Shown here: in pieces, positions 47,220 through 59,340 of the stretch | Layout of the letters: every line of letters begins with the position of its first letter | Numbering within the stretch: position 1 is the first letter of the stretch | From: Anthoceros angustus | Taxonomy: Eukaryota > Streptophyta > Anthocerotopsida > Anthocerotales > Anthocerotaceae | DNA: 64,000 nt | Assembly: GCA_010909165.1 (NCBI GenBank) | Contig: MU008158.1 | Coordinates: 1,079,478 to 1,143,477, forward strand | Direction of reading: 5' to 3' | The notes under the pieces: generated by a model | Database searches by the model: none | What the model was told of the DNA's origin: nothing | Seen by the model: the letters and a program-made list of their open reading frames with translations, nothing else | Program-made: the position numbers and the translations under genes

Positions 47220-48960
47220 TGGTTCATCTACCGGTGGAGGAATGTGCTCACCGCACATTACCACGATTATCAACACGATGATGATCGTGTCCATCTTCTT
47301 GGAAGATCACCCTTCGCACCTCCATTGGAGTAGGGCTTCGCATCTTGTTCTCATTGAAGAACCGTCGTTAATCTGAACAACCTTTCTAACCACGGATCCC
47401 ACAAGCGGTATCCCATCTCACGAATCACCATAGCCAAGAAAATACATTTCTTGGACTTAGGTGCCAACTTGTCGAAACTCTTTTGGAACATGGCGGTATG
47501 CCTCACAAACACTCGCGGATGCTTGTAGGATGGTTTCTTTCGGACCATAGCTCCTAACTGCTCATCACTTGACCTTATTAGGAGATCTGTTAATAAGATG
47601 AAGCTGCGATGAACCATACCAAAACCCATTAGGCAATCGAGTTTGACAACAAACTCGCATCCTCACGAATGGTTACATTCATCCGCTCGCACACCATTTT
47701 GTGGAGGAGTATCTGGTATCAATTCTCTTTTGATTCCTTGGAATCACGGAATGGGAAAGCTTTCGAAACATACTCTCCACCATTATACGTCCTTAGACAC
47801 TTCAATCGGTGTGGCGATTCTCTACAAGGGTGACAAATTTACGAAACACCGTCGAACTTCATCCTTTTTCCTCAAAGGATAAACCCACACCTTGCGTGAA
47901 ATCATCTATAAGTGACAAAATAGGAGGCACCCTAATGATGCGATGAGCATAGGTCCACATACATCACTGTGAACCAACTCAAGAGGTTTACTCTACCTTT
48001 ACCTCTTGTTCGATGTGATGATTTTATGCATTTCCCATATAAAGTGCTCACACAGATCGAGAGAAGTTAAACGAGGATATAACGAGCGAGATAAAACCTT
48101 CATTCCCTTACGAGACATATGTCCTAAGCAATGCCACAAGGAAACATTTGGCTCTGTTACCAGATCACATGATCTTTGGCGGTGTTTACGAAGTGAGTAC
48201 AAAGTGCCACACTTGATCCACGAGCTAACACAAGAGAACCTTTGGAGATCTTCCAAGTGATCCCCAAACCGGTGGTAACCAGCATCATCAAGCATCTGCG
48301 CTAATCATGCTCTTTGTCAACTTGAACATGCCTAACGTCCTTGACATGAATGAAGATCCGTTGTCAAACTTGAGTTGCACATCACCTCGCTGCGATCGGC
48401 ATGCGTAGTTATTTCAACCTAACGCATCCTTTCCTTGTAGCATCATCGTGCTAAACCACTCTCTATGAGTAACATGGAAAGATGCACGTCAATTATCAAT
48501 TGCGAATAAATGACTATCACGGTACATTATTGTGACATTCAAGTAAGAAGAGATAAGGACATCTCCGTCCTCAGCAATTTAACTCTTCCAACGACATTGA
48601 GTCGCCTTCTTGTCGTCACCTTCTTCTCTTTCCTTGGTCCTTTTGAACTTCTACTTTCTCACTCCTCCTACCGGGTTGAAGGATCGTGTGGCGCCCATGA
48701 TGGTGGAAAGAGGAGAGGAGAGGAGGAGGCAAGAGTAACTCTCTCACATTGAGATGAGGCTTTGGAGGGTATTTATACCCTCCAACAGCGCTCCCTAGAA
48801 GCTCCACAAGAAGCCACAAGGAAGAAGAACAAGAAGCTTCCTAGTGATTAGCTTAGCTAAACTAATGATACTTAATCGACACCTAACTTAGACTAAGTGT
48901 ATTAGTCTAAGTACATTGAACTTTAATACCCTTACAACCTAAGCACCCACAATTTCACAG
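47220..48960 (-). mobile_element. Third copia element, antisense, truncated relic
   Basis: Minus-strand relics of pre-integrase (48295-47999: SLWHCLGHMSRKGMKVLS) and integrase C-terminus (47629-47351: KLAPKSKKCIFLAM, GYRLWDP), in genomic order for a minus-strand element. Upstream at about 48580-48960 is LTR- or leader-like sequence with GGAGGGTATAAATACCCTCC, a TATA box in a palindrome. The rest of pol is missing because the CACTA piece at 47219 cuts it off. No paired LTR was found. Confidence 0.65.
48758..48777 (-). promoter_or_regulatory. Candidate TATA box of the third copia LTR
   Basis: TATAAATA inside a 20-base near-palindrome (GGAGGGTATAAATACCCTCC). This is the pattern of many plant copia LTR promoters. 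Confidence 0.45.
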
Positions 48961-49937
48961 AAGAATAAGCGACCGCAAACCACGAGAGGTGGAGGAAGAT
49001 GCGTCACCCACCGCCGCCTTGTGGAGGATCGCCGCTGAGAGCGCTGAAGGCAATTGAAACCCGCGTTATCAAGTATCTTTGTAAGTACGAGAGGACAACC
49101 CGCAGCTGCCATGGCTAAGCCGGACTTGACAAATTTATCAAAGTCTTGACCATTACACGCTTGTAGTGCAAGCGGAATAAAGAGGTAGCCTTGCATCCTG
49201 CTATATTTGCGAGCCTTGAGCCGCTTTCTGGCAATGATTAGCGATGACTGGCGGAGATGGTAACAGCGTTTGAGCGGAAGGGGTTTCTCCATCACCTTTT
49301 GCACGGACTTCCATAAACCCCAAATTGCATGCTAAAAATTCGCATTAAAAGCAGCTTTGAAGAGTTTAGGTCGTGTTACGCGTGCACAAACGCATTTGAT
49401 TTTAAACTTTATCCATTCGGGTCATTCTCACAAACCGGCACATATACAAACATTTAGAGTTTTTAGGGCTTGCTGTAATTCTGGTGCACAAACTTGTTTG
49501 CGCACCAACCTTTCATTCATACTAGTCAATCCTAAGACTATACTCTTGCTTTGGGAATTTTATAGGACTCTGTTTCTTAGACATTGGGACAATAATATCT
49601 TCGTTGACCTGATGCTCTTGATCCGCATGCAGTGCGAGAATGAGAGTAGCATGGTCTGCAATTAGAGCCTACGAACTTCTCAAGATTCAAAAGATGTAAA
49701 GGTTCTCACTACTAGTTCAAAGTTTTAACTACTAGAAAAGATGAGGCTAAGTAAAGATAAGAACTTATCCACATTAGGGAGGTGCACAAAAAGGTTGAAA
49801 AGCGTCGAAAGGAACCCTTTAAAATAACAAAAATATTAAAAAATACCAAAAAAAAAATCAAAAAAGTCAAAATTTTAGGGCACCCACTTGCCTCAAAATT
49901 GGATTTTTTGGGATTTTTAGAATTTTTGCTCTTTTTT
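48961..49937. other. Intergenic, AT-rich, no gene recognised
   Basis: Two minus-strand frames near 49300-48940 have no recognisable domain. Positions 49800-49930 are A-rich runs (AAAAATATTAAAAAATACC) resembling LTR-retrotransposon leader DNA. Confidence 0.4.
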
Positions 49938-50531
49938 CTTTTTAGGGTAAAAGATGTGGGTTATCATCAAAACCCATTCTAAATTAGTCTTTGTTGTAAA
50001 CGACCGGTGTCTAGTCGTAAAGGGTCTTGTTGAAAACCCTACGGTGTAGTAAACTATGGGATGTTGTAAAATACCATTGGCATGTTGTAAAAGAACCCGT
50101 TGTAATGGAGAAAGTCATGTAGTAAATTGATGGCCCGTAGTAAACAAACATGCCATCGTTGTAGCGTCCATAAGCTACATTGTAAGTAACAAGTGCCCGT
50201 AGTAAAATCCATTTTGTTTTGCCACGTCGGTGCTTTGGCAAAACAAGCCCACTAATAAAGTTGGAATGAGGTTTAGTAAATTGAGGCTATACTTGAAAAT
50301 AATACATGGACTTGAAGCGGTGCCTTCAATTGGTAGTAAAATGGGCGGTCGTGGTAAAATGCACCCCTGTAAAGCAATTAGTAAAAGTATACTTTTATAG
50401 TAGGGTGACCTTAAAATGACTTATACCATCTCGTGGTTAGCCACCTCATCTCTATCACTTGAGTACAAACACAATCGACGTTTCGCATGGCATGCCGGCT
50501 CATGAATCTGCACAGAAATGAAGGACATGTT
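49938..50531 (+). repeat. CACTA right end plus adjoining copia fragment (copy of 31.19-31.8 kb)
   Basis: 49938-50404 repeats the CACTA sub-terminal region. The terminus is degenerate (CTTTTATAGTAGGG). It continues without a break into 50405-50531, which matches the copia sequence right of the CACTA insertion at 31666-31805. Because the transposon/copia junction itself is copied, this piece came from the composite locus and not from a free CACTA insertion. Confidence 0.82.
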
Positions 50532-50693
50532 TCCCATTAGAAGATCATTTTTCGTTTTACAATGCGCAAGTTTCATAGCGTGTATGCCAGTGCACGCAAG
50601 GCCCCAAATACAAAACATAGAGAACCACACAAAATGCAAACTATGGACATGAAAATTATGGAACAATGAGGTCATCGACCTTCATCACGCCGA

Positions 50694-51150
50694 CTAAATC
50701 GCCATGAATCGATTAGAAAGCGCCACATGTAAATGACAGAGTGGCCGGGTGAGAATGCTAGAAACCGATGGATGAACACCTACAAAACAACAAAAACCAA
50801 ACCAACTTGAGTTTTCGTGAAATAGGGTTGGATTTTTACCAAAACAGGAGAAAAACTTTCTACAGACGGTGTTTGGTGTCACGTGTAGGATCGGTAACCA
50901 CCACATCCGCCACCAAACCGTCGCGGACAAGAAACAGTCACCTTGATTAAACGCGACATGTACGGAGTATCGTCCGCTCCCTCCAGCCATGTAGCCGCTT
51001 TTGCGAGCAATGGCGAACATGACATCGCGGATGGCGTCGTGAGTGGCAATGTGATGAGCCCTATGGGGGCAAGCAAGGTGTACCCCGAATCATCGAGGCG
51101 AGCCGCACGCAAGTAAGGAGCGAAGCTACGAGGCGAGCGGGCCAAGACGG
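50694..51150 (-). mobile_element. LINE C-terminal relic
   Basis: Minus-strand frames read HDAIRDVMFAIARKSGYMA followed by a degraded spacer and ADVVVTDPT. This pattern (HxAxRD ... G...ADVVVTDP) is typical of the nuclease-like C-terminal region of algal/protist-type LINE proteins. Frames shift several times. It may be from the same LINE family as 23437-24515. Confidence 0.45.
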
Positions 51151-51309
51151 AATCGCATCGCAGTACTGAAGTTGGTTGGTGCTATGTGAAAACCTCGTAT
51201 GCATGGGCGGGCCAGTAGCCAAGCACTTGCGCCCTTCTTAGAACAAGAGCGGAGCCGCGCTCTTGTGAACTTGGAGATGGAGGGGTCCTGGAGGACAGAC
51301 TGGAAAGCC

Positions 51310-51385
51310 TGGCCCTCATTTTACAATGCAACGTTGTAAAATGCATTATAACATGCATGGTAAAGGAACCCTTTTTCTAGTAGTG
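51310..51385. mobile_element. Isolated CACTA right terminus
   Basis: GTTGTAAAATGC sub-terminal motif followed by the near-canonical end CCTTTTTCTAGTAGTG, which is CACTACTAGAAAAAGG on the other strand. No left partner was found nearby. It differs from the 28214-31665 family. Confidence 0.6.
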
Positions 51386-52704
51386 ATATGCATAATAGAT
51401 TCTTTAATTTTCATTCAAGAGGTGCAATGGTGCTTCGATCAAGGCTTGTTAGTTAGAGACTCTAATCCAGCTCGGGTGAGTGCTCGGACAGCCTGGCGTA
51501 TTCTCCAAAGACCGCGCCTAGCAGAAACACCTCGAGCCGGCGGGGTCCCGAACCCGATCCACCTTGGCGGCCTCCACTGATCTCACTCGCCCCCTCCACC
51601 CCTTCTCGCAAAGCCTAGAACCAACGGAGACGAGGCGCTACCTCCCTATGGCAGGAAGAACCACCCCTAGAGCACGAAGACACCACCACGGAGAAAAGGA
51701 ACGAGTCCAAACTACCTCGTCCCGAGTCCCAGCTATCCAGGAAGCCGGTAGCCATGACGATTGTCATTATCGCCTCGAGATGTTGAAAAGATAGGGTGGA
51801 AAGTGTGCTTGGAGCAGGTGAAAAGATGATCCAATTGCAATTGCAACCATTGCCAAGACTCTTGGGGTGGGTTGAGGGGAGCATCCAAACTCGAGCCGGA
51901 TATATAGCCCCGAAGAAGCCAACCTTACAGAGCCTCCCAAGTGGTTTGGTTGAAGTCCTTGTGTTTGTGCTCAATGTGACATTTCACCCCTTGACCTCGA
52001 GCATTGCTAAGTGCATGGACGGGGGTCCTTGGCCTCAAGGAGTGGGACACCATAGGGGAGGCGAGAACAAAGAGAATGGCACGATCTGGAACAACTTGGA
52101 CGATTGCCCGAGGGTGGGGGTGAGGGGCAGTGCCAAGGACAAAGCTACCCCATCATTTATACGGTGTCGTTCAGTATGGCAAGCCCTAGTAGGCTAGCTA
52201 AAGGCCCCGCCGGAGGAACTGGCCGCAAAACACTGACAACCCACCACGCAGGACCTTCGCTCAAATCTTGAACATACTCAAGCTCGTGGCAGGCAAACAT
52301 GATAGCCACAAAGCTTGCTAAAACCGATAAGTCAAGCCCTGCTAGTGCAAAACTCAACCAAAACCCTAAACCCCGCGCATAACCTAAACACGAAGACCCA
52401 AATTAAACACAGGGGTTCACTGGCCCCACCGCCCAGCCTTTCGAGCCCCGTGATTTTGACACAACAAGATTCAAACTTGGAATAGGAGCATCCACTAGGC
52501 TAGAGGTCAATGCAATGGAGAAATCTTGGTTGGAAGCAAAGCTTTCCAAAGCACTTTGACATACAGACCACATCGCAAGACACAAACGCGGTTGGCTAGA
52601 AGCCGCCATGCTATACATATAATCGAATATTGTCTTCACAATTAGTTGATATACTCAAGGCTTTTACATAAAAATTTGCATTCCACATGGAACGCGTTTG
52701 GATC
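51386..52704. other. Intergenic, nothing recognised
   Basis: No conserved frames or repeats beyond ordinary sequence. GC-rich segments at 51460-51760 give short frames on both strands without domains. Confidence 0.45.
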
Positions 52705-53544
52705 GTGGTTAGCCACCCTCATCTCTATCCAGCACACGAAACACAATCGACGTTCACATGGCATGCTGCACATGAATCTGAAAATGAAGGACATGTTAAA
52801 AACTCTGCTCACGGCTTCACCCCTCACACGTAGAGGACTTTGGCACTTGTGAAGCCTGTTCCCTTGGAAAGAGCCATCGATCACCTTTTCCTAAGGCATC
52901 CAACACACACGAGCAACCAAGCGCCTTGGTGGTACATTCTAACCTCTCGGGCTCTTCACGGATCAACATTTACACCTACTTTATGTGTGTCCGGCGACTT
53001 CACTCGATTCAGCATCATTTACACACTCAAGAACAAGGCCCAAGCATTTTCATGCTTCAAGGACTACAAGACCGTCGAAAAACAAGCAGGCAATTACTTT
53101 GCCTCAGATCCGATGGAGGTGGTGAATATGGCTCCACTCAATTTTCCAACCACGCAAGGAACACGGCATCAGCAGAATGATTACCACCCCACACACCTCT
53201 CGTGAGCAGAACGCCAGCGGATGAACGAACTATGAGCTGCGGGCTATCAATGCTTATTCCTGCTACCCGAGATCTTATTGGCGGAGGCAATGCGACATCT
53301 TGTCTATATCAAACTCGAACCATTACCTCATCCCTCTCACAAGGCACTCCTTATGAAGCTTGGACAGCCATAAGCGGTTATCTTCATTACGGGTCTTTGG
53401 AGCTCTTATGTATGCCCACATTCCAAAGGCCATCGACCAAACTTGACAACAAGGCCCGAAATTCTGTTCATAGGCTTCACCGATGGTATTTGTAGCATTT
53501 TGAGATATCGGATCGACGGATCACGTGCACACAAAACTTGCAAC
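52705..53544 (+). repeat. Copia integrase/inner-LTR fragment (copy of 31.70-32.57 kb)
   Basis: Colinear with the outer copia integrase and continues across the integrase/inner-LTR junction (TGTAGC at 53491) for 54 bp before ending at ...CAAAACTTGCAAC. It keeps long identical blocks but has many 1-6 bp deletions. No LTR, primer site or target duplication surrounds it. Confidence 0.85.
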
Positions 53545-56164
53545 AGGCAGAGGTCAGTACGCCCTAGGCCTCCTTTGCAGTCTGGGCAACGTGCAAGATC
53601 GCGTCTTCCGCATATCGCTGTGATGATCGCACCCGGTCAGCGCTTTCATACCGCCTCTCGACTCGACAGAATCAGGTAGCCTTCTTCGGGGACAGCTTGG
53701 CGAGAGCCAAGCTGCAGCGGAGCAATTCTTTGTAACGTACTGTCAAACGAAGTGGAAAACAAAATGCGTAGAAATACATATCCACGATCCTACACATGAA
53801 TTTCTGTCCTCATATAGCCTTCGCGCCCTTACATAGCCCCGCGCAGAGAGTGGCCGAGAGGCTTCGGATGGCTTGAGTGGGAAATTCGGTGCCTTCAATG
53901 TCCTGTGCCCGCTTGCAGGCATTCTTCCTGGCCGGCAGAGGGCGCAGGGAGGAGAAGAAATTTGGAGGAGTGTCGCAGGGATTCCGACCAGAGTTCCTGG
54001 CCGATGCGTGGGACATCGACGAAGGCAGGGGAGCAGCTTCTGCAGAGCCAGCAGGGTCCTGGCCGAGCGCGATATCCAGATCCCGCGGGAGTTGCTGGGA
54101 GCTACAAGCTTTCACCTTCACGGATTGAGACAGACAAGCCACAAGATCGTGAAGGAAACCTCAGCTCGCCAGATCCAAGGCGATGACCCGAAGCAGCAAC
54201 ACCCCTTATCTCCTGATTGGTGAAGGTGAGACCCATAACAACTGCCTCCAACATACGATGCCTTCCGCCATCAGCAGGAGACTGTGGAGCGGGCGGCAGG
54301 CGAGTTTCAGCCGAATACGAATCTCGGAGTCCGTTCCATTGTCGAGGCAACACTGCGGACATTTCGGCCGCACACCTCCGTCTGCTCAAGGCTTACGGCT
54401 CATCAAACGTTACACAATCCTTCTGTCAATGTCATGAATGGATGGACACAGTGTTATGTTTACATAGCAGGCGGGCAGAGCATCGTTTCTGGGGCTGTCT
54501 CAGGGGCCTTGCTCACGCATTTCAGGTAATCACCTTTTCCTGCCAGTAGCTTTCTGAACGAATTCTGACTCCTGTATCCTGTACCTGGGTTTGACCACTT
54601 CTTCTGCCACCTGTCCACAATCTTGTGTGACATGAAAGATTTTACGGTGATGGGTCTAATTGGAATCGCTCTTTGTGCAGTGCAGGACTGATCTGCAAGG
54701 CTCAGCTCGGCATTCTCTGAACTGAGTCAGGTAGCTTAATTTCATGTAGCCTGGCAACCACAAGCCAGAGCGCCTGGTTCCTAGCTCCGTGTGTGCGGAT
54801 CAGGAAACTTGGGTAGCCATACTGTTGCTATCTATTCTGTCCAACACTCCGGCATCTCCAGTACCTGTCACCAGCAGACTTTTCTTCACTGCAGCTCCAG
54901 TAAAGTTCTGCGTTCTGAAAAAGTTCTGCCCATCCATGGCATAAGTTACCTTCCCAGTTGAACATAAGCAAGTGGTCCACCCATCCCTTTATTCAACATG
55001 GCACCGGCACCGATCGCAGCAGTAGAAAGAGCCTGGCGACAGTTCAAGCAGTTTTGACCACAGATCCTAGCTGTTCCAGGGTTGGCAATCCAGATGACAA
55101 GAGTGGTGATAGGCAATCATTGTAGTCTGTGCTGGAGGCGAGGGGAAGTGGAGCACTTGCAGAAACAGTAGAAGAGGCCAAAGAGCTCCTGAGTATGAAA
55201 GACTGCATGGTTCAAGTTCACGATTTGATCAAGCCGGACGGTGGTCCACCTAGGTGGTTCAGTCCTGTGGATGTGGGAGGATACCCAACAGATGCTTCTC
55301 TTCTACATTTTTCCAGGTACTCCTTTGAAGACGACGTCTTCATCCTGGTGATATTCGCTTACAAGTGGCGTCGGGTGTGGCATCACACACAGGGCTTACA
55401 AGTGTGTGAAATTGTGCAGGCCATTTGTTGAGGCGCTTGAAGGCAGGTCCTCGGTGTACAGCCTCCCGGAGCAAGTGGCAGCTGCGGCTTTCAACGTGGG
55501 CACTGGGCAGATCCGGCAAACCAGGGAGAGGCGGGAGAGAAGCACTCCTGCTGCTAGGGCGGGGCGGAAGCCGTGATAACTTCGACAATTCCTTCCTCCG
55601 TCTCTACAGCGAAGCTTAACTTATTCCAGAAGCAGCGACAACATCATCCGAGAGTCAGAACGACTTTTCTACTAGCAACAACATCATCCGAGAGTCACAA
55701 CGACTTGGTAGATTAGATGAAAAGTTCCTAGACTTTTCCCTTCCTTTATCGAGGAATGTACGCTTCATGGGAAAGTAAAGTTCTGCATTCACCCTTGAGT
55801 TCAATGCTACCCCTGCCGCACAAATCAAATGCTACTACTGCTGACAGCTGCCCCAGCTCTTCCAAGGGGATAGACAAGCTGCGAAATGGATTCTCAACGC
55901 CTTCAATCTCTGTAGCTGCATAGGGGAACTCCGAGGGGCCTTCGATTCCTGCAGGCAATATTTCCTAACTACTTGGAGCGTAGGGACCTTCAACCTTACA
56001 AAGTGCAAGAACGAGGCCTGTCACCTGGCAAGACTATTCAGTTACATAAGGTGGAAGTTCCGCAAAAAGCAGGGTAGGTCAATCTCCTGATCGGCCCGAT
56101 GAGGCGCACAAAGAATGTGTAAGGATTGAAGAGTGAGACATGCCATATGCTGCTGAGTTGCAGG
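53545..56164. other. Unrecognised region, possible gene fragments
   Basis: GC-richer DNA that may hold exons I cannot identify. A minus-strand frame at 54142-53810 contains RDLDIALGQDPAGSAEAAP. A plus-strand frame at 55129-55320 contains VEEAKELLSMKDCMVQVHDLI and FSPVDVGGYPTDASLLHF, ending at a possible donor (CCAG|GTACTC). A following frame at 55400-55580 contains RPFVEALEGRSSVYSLPEQVAAAAF. The last two may be exons of one plus-strand gene. No function is claimed. Confidence 0.3.
55129..55619 (+). other. Possible two-exon hypothetical gene piece
   Basis: The frame MLEARGSGALAETVEEAKELL to about 55316, a possible GT donor at 55318, and a second open stretch (RPFVEALEGRSSVYSLPEQ to AARAGRKP, about 55419-55575). 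Both have amino-acid composition typical of real protein (balanced hydrophobic and charged residues). I do not recognise the family, the start is unsupported and the intron is only suggested. Confidence 0.25.
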
Positions 56165-57394
56165 TTAGGACACAACCCCACCTATCAAGCCATTGGACAT
56201 CAGTAGAGCCACGAGAAAAGGCATTAAGATGGAGAGCATGGGAACACTCTTGGAATACGCTCCGTTCAGCGCATTCTGCGCCAGATTTCCAGTTTCAGTA
56301 GAGGTACCTAGGATGACGAAGAAGTAGTTACCGAACCAACTCCAGCTGACACATAATTGGATGAGTTGATAGCTGCTTGGTACTCCACTTGCTTCGTCGT
56401 AGTGTAGAAGGGCAAAGCTGAATGGACAAGGGAGTCATTCACACACAGGCAAGATCTCTGCGTCTTGGACATTTTGTGGTGGAATACGGCAATACTGAAT
56501 AGAGTCGTCATAGCCGTTAATGCTGAAAGCGTCTGGCATCTCGTATTGCGCTGAGGTATTAGTGCAGTCGCTGTCCTTGTAATAAGGAGCCAGACGAGTT
56601 GCCAAACATTGCGCTCCAGCGTTCACGGTCAGTGCTGACCTGTTTATGGCCAGCCTGTAGTTGTTGATGCCGTTCAAAAGATCTGCTTCTTTGCCTACGA
56701 TGGTGGCATTACTCTCTGCAACGGTGGACAAGGAGAAACGTTACTTCTCTGAAGCAAGACATTTTGACCAAACATTCTACCAGCAAGCAGAAGAAGCTGG
56801 CCCTGAAGGCAGGCCATCTTCTAAGAACACTCCCTTCTAAAGTAAAGACAACACATCTCAGAAACAGAGTGCCTTCTACCACGCAGAGGCAAAAGTTCAA
56901 TCAAAGACGTTTCCTTGTGCGAACGACTTTGTGCCACATAACACATCCTAACACAAGGAACGGCCTGCGTCACCTTCACAAGCACGCAGCATCCTTCCAG
57001 CCACAAGCACGCAGCATCCTTCCAATAAGAGCTATTGAGATGAGCTTTTAAAGGACACGACAGTTGACAAACCAGCGTGTCCGTAGCAGTCTAAATTCCA
57101 GCTTCCAGCAGACACAACTAACTACAGAGGCAGGGAAACATGTCTCTCGTTCGCCTCCATTTCCCTGTTGCTTCTGCTTTCGAACATCTAAATCCACGCA
57201 TCAAGCATTTGTCATGATCACATCCAATGCCTCGTGCTACTACTCCAGAGGTAGAAGACAAAAGCAAAATACACGCACTGAAGCTATGTAGGTTCGCTCT
57301 TACCAGCGTTGCAGCTTGATGCCAGGCATAGCACCATCATGACCGCGGTCAAGGTCATCAACAGCATAGAACGATGCATGGAATGCTCCAACAT
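56165..57394 (-). CDS. Putative GPI-anchored secreted protein (At3g06035/At5g19250-like), two frameshifts
   Basis: Exon 1 (57394-57304) encodes a signal peptide (MLEHSMHRSMLLMTLTAVMMVLCLASSCNA). A 588 bp GT-AG intron leads to exon 2 at 56715 (ESNATIVGKEADLLNGINNYRLAINRSAL ... AGAQCLATRLAPYYKDSDCTNTS). These blocks match a plant family annotated as uncharacterised GPI-anchored proteins of the plasma membrane. Two breaks follow, a 2-base loss in a GT run near 56450 (after DAEILPVC) and a 1-base loss near 56340 (SAGVG to GNYFFVILGTST). Beyond them the frame ends with a hydrophobic tail (PMLSILMPFLVALLM) suited to GPI attachment and a stop at 56165. With both breaks real, the protein would lose its anchor. 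The function of the family is unknown. Confidence 0.68.
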
Positions 57395-57552
57395 GGAACT
57401 AAGCTGAGCATCCGACAGGTCCGCGGGCGGAACAACTCCAACAGCTGGCGAGCCTCGAGAACCGGACGATCGCAAAACGGGCAGCCATGGCGCCTCGGGA
57501 AAGCTTTCACACGCACACCCGTCCGACGGTCTGCCTGTGATCCAGAGCTTAC

Positions 57553-57789
57553 CAACTCCACGGCATAAGGTGACGGGCCTGGAACAGTCGTGTTTGAACC
57601 ACCTGTAGGCTGGTCTCTGTCCAAGTAATCCTTACCATCACCTAAAGCGCAGGTAAAATAGTAGGTTATACAGAAAGTAAGGAGCCATATGTGATCCAGA
57701 GCTTACCAACTCCACGCTATGAGGTGATGGAACAGTCGTGTCCGAACTACCTGTAAGCTGGTCTCTGTCCAAGGAATCCTTACAATCAC
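57553..57789 (-). repeat. Tandemly duplicated exon-like unit (~153 bp period)
   Basis: Two similar segments on the minus strand, 57789-57707 and 57641-57553, each preceded by an acceptor (TTTACCTGC...TTTAG) and followed by the donor TTG|GTAAGCTCTGG. They encode Asp/Ser/Thr/Pro-rich peptides (KDYLDRDQPTGGSNTTVPG and KDSLDRDQLTGSSDTTVPS). Flanking intron-like sequence is duplicated too. They lie upstream of the GPI-protein gene in the same orientation. Whether they belong to it is not shown. Confidence 0.5.
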
Positions 57790-57839
57790 CTAAAATGCAG
57801 GTAAAATATTAGACTACAGAGAGAAAGTAAGGAGCCAAT

Positions 57840-58583
57840 AAGAGAGATATATTCAGTCTTAGTTGTAGTCACATTAATCTCCAACCACATTATCTTCTGA
57901 TCATATAATTATCCGACCATAGACCGGGTGTCCGTAAACCTTATAGATACGGCCCTAGTTTGGTTCATCAACCTCCAGCTATATCCGTGCTAAAACCTTG
58001 AATCACATCAACCTCCGGTACTTCATTTCTATCGCATCTCGTACCTAATTCCTAGGTCATATCCACCTCGAGTCTCATGGGATGTATGGTTAGGAGTTTT
58101 GATGAGAGTATTATTTTTTGGTATTTTTGTTTATTTATGATTAACAAATAATTAAATATCAATACTTGATTCAAATAACTCACTAATAGTCGGTGAAAAA
58201 GCGATCCGCTATTAGCCATAGGTATAAAACGGTGCCTATACAATGTAAGTAAGGTTGGTAGATAGTGTTGTACAAGGTACTTGTTGGAGGCGAAGCGGGC
58301 AGGGTATAGAAATAGGGGTGCGTGAGCGCCTAGACCCTAGTGCTATGTAAGATCTTTTTGGCGTGCCACTGCCTGGCTTCTTTCCTTTCGTGGCTGTTCT
58401 TTCTTTCTTCCTGTGGCTTTCGTAGCAAGGCTGGCCTCGGGGAGAGCATTTGATCCTCGAGGGACGCGTAGGCATACAAGGGTGGCCTGCTGAGAGGGTT
58501 TGCATTCGCGCAAGCAGCAGCAGGGGACGCAGGCGGGCGCGCACCGAGCAGGGGCAGCGGCAGCAGCGTCGGCGTCGGCCGCC
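57840..58583. other. Intergenic; RAD23 upstream region
   Basis: AT-rich to 58250, then GC-richer. The last ~200 bp before the RAD23 ATG are pyrimidine-rich and then GC-rich, as in a plant 5' UTR. No other feature. Confidence 0.4.
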
Positions 58584-59340
58584 ATGAAGATATCCGTGAA
58601 GACCCTGCGGGGAACCAGTTCGAGATGGAGGTGAACCCTGCGGACACGGTGATGGCCGTGAAGAAGCAGATCGAGGAGACGCAGGGCAGGAAGCCTTTCC
58701 TTGCGCGCAGCAGCTGCTCATCCATCAGGGCAAGGTGCTCAAGGACGAGACCACCATGGAGGACAACAAGGTGTCTGACAACGGCTTCCTTGTGGTGATG
58801 CTCACCAAGGCCAAGGCCGCGGCTCCCGCCCCGGCCCCGGCCCCGCCTCCGGCTGCGGCCGCCCCGGCTCCGCCTCCGAATGCGGCTCCGGCTCCAGCAG
58901 CGGCCCCGGCAGCGGAGGCGGCCCCGCGCCGCCGCCGCCGCCTTCTTCCTCGCAGGTGGTGCCGGCGGCGGCACCCAGCCCCGCCGGGCTGCGGCGCCCG
59001 TTGGGGATGCGTACGGGCATGCAGCGTCTAACCTGGTGGCGGGCTCGGGCTGGAGCAGACCATCCAGCAGATGGTGGACATGGGAGGCGGGAGCTGGAAC
59101 AGGAGACGGTGCTGGGCGCTGCGAGCCGCGTTTAACAACCCGGAGCGGGCCGTGGAGTATCTCTCTGGTATCCCAGACAACTTGGCTCCTCCGTGGCGCG
59201 GGTTCCGGGGTGGCGCCCGCGGCTGGCGGGATGCGGCGGCAGCTCCGGGAGGCGGGCCGCAGCAGCATGCGCAGGGCGGCGGCATCAACGCGCCCGCGGG
59301 CTAATGCCGCGCCGCTGGACCTGTTTCCTCAGGGCATGCC
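58584..59340 (+). pseudogene. RAD23: RAD23, intronless, frameshifted and 3'-truncated
   Basis: RAD23 shuttles ubiquitinated proteins to the proteasome and assists XPC in DNA repair. MKISVKTL opens a ubiquitin-like domain ([39 protein letters not shown]), followed by an Ala/Pro linker (58815-58990), the first UBA domain ([32 protein letters not shown]) and LDLFPQGMP. The sequence then passes into a transposon fragment, so the XPC-binding domain and second UBA are missing. Frames change near 58615, 58695, 58940, 59040 and 59300. Known plant RAD23 genes have several introns. None interrupts this stretch, which suggests a processed retrocopy. The junction shares about eight bases (GGCATGCC) between RAD23 and the copia fragment. 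Confidence 0.82.

Noticed and set aside
58330-59268. 312-residue minus-strand open frame
   Set aside because: Shadow of the RAD23 sequence in GC-rich DNA. The plus strand carries the conserved UBL and UBA motifs.
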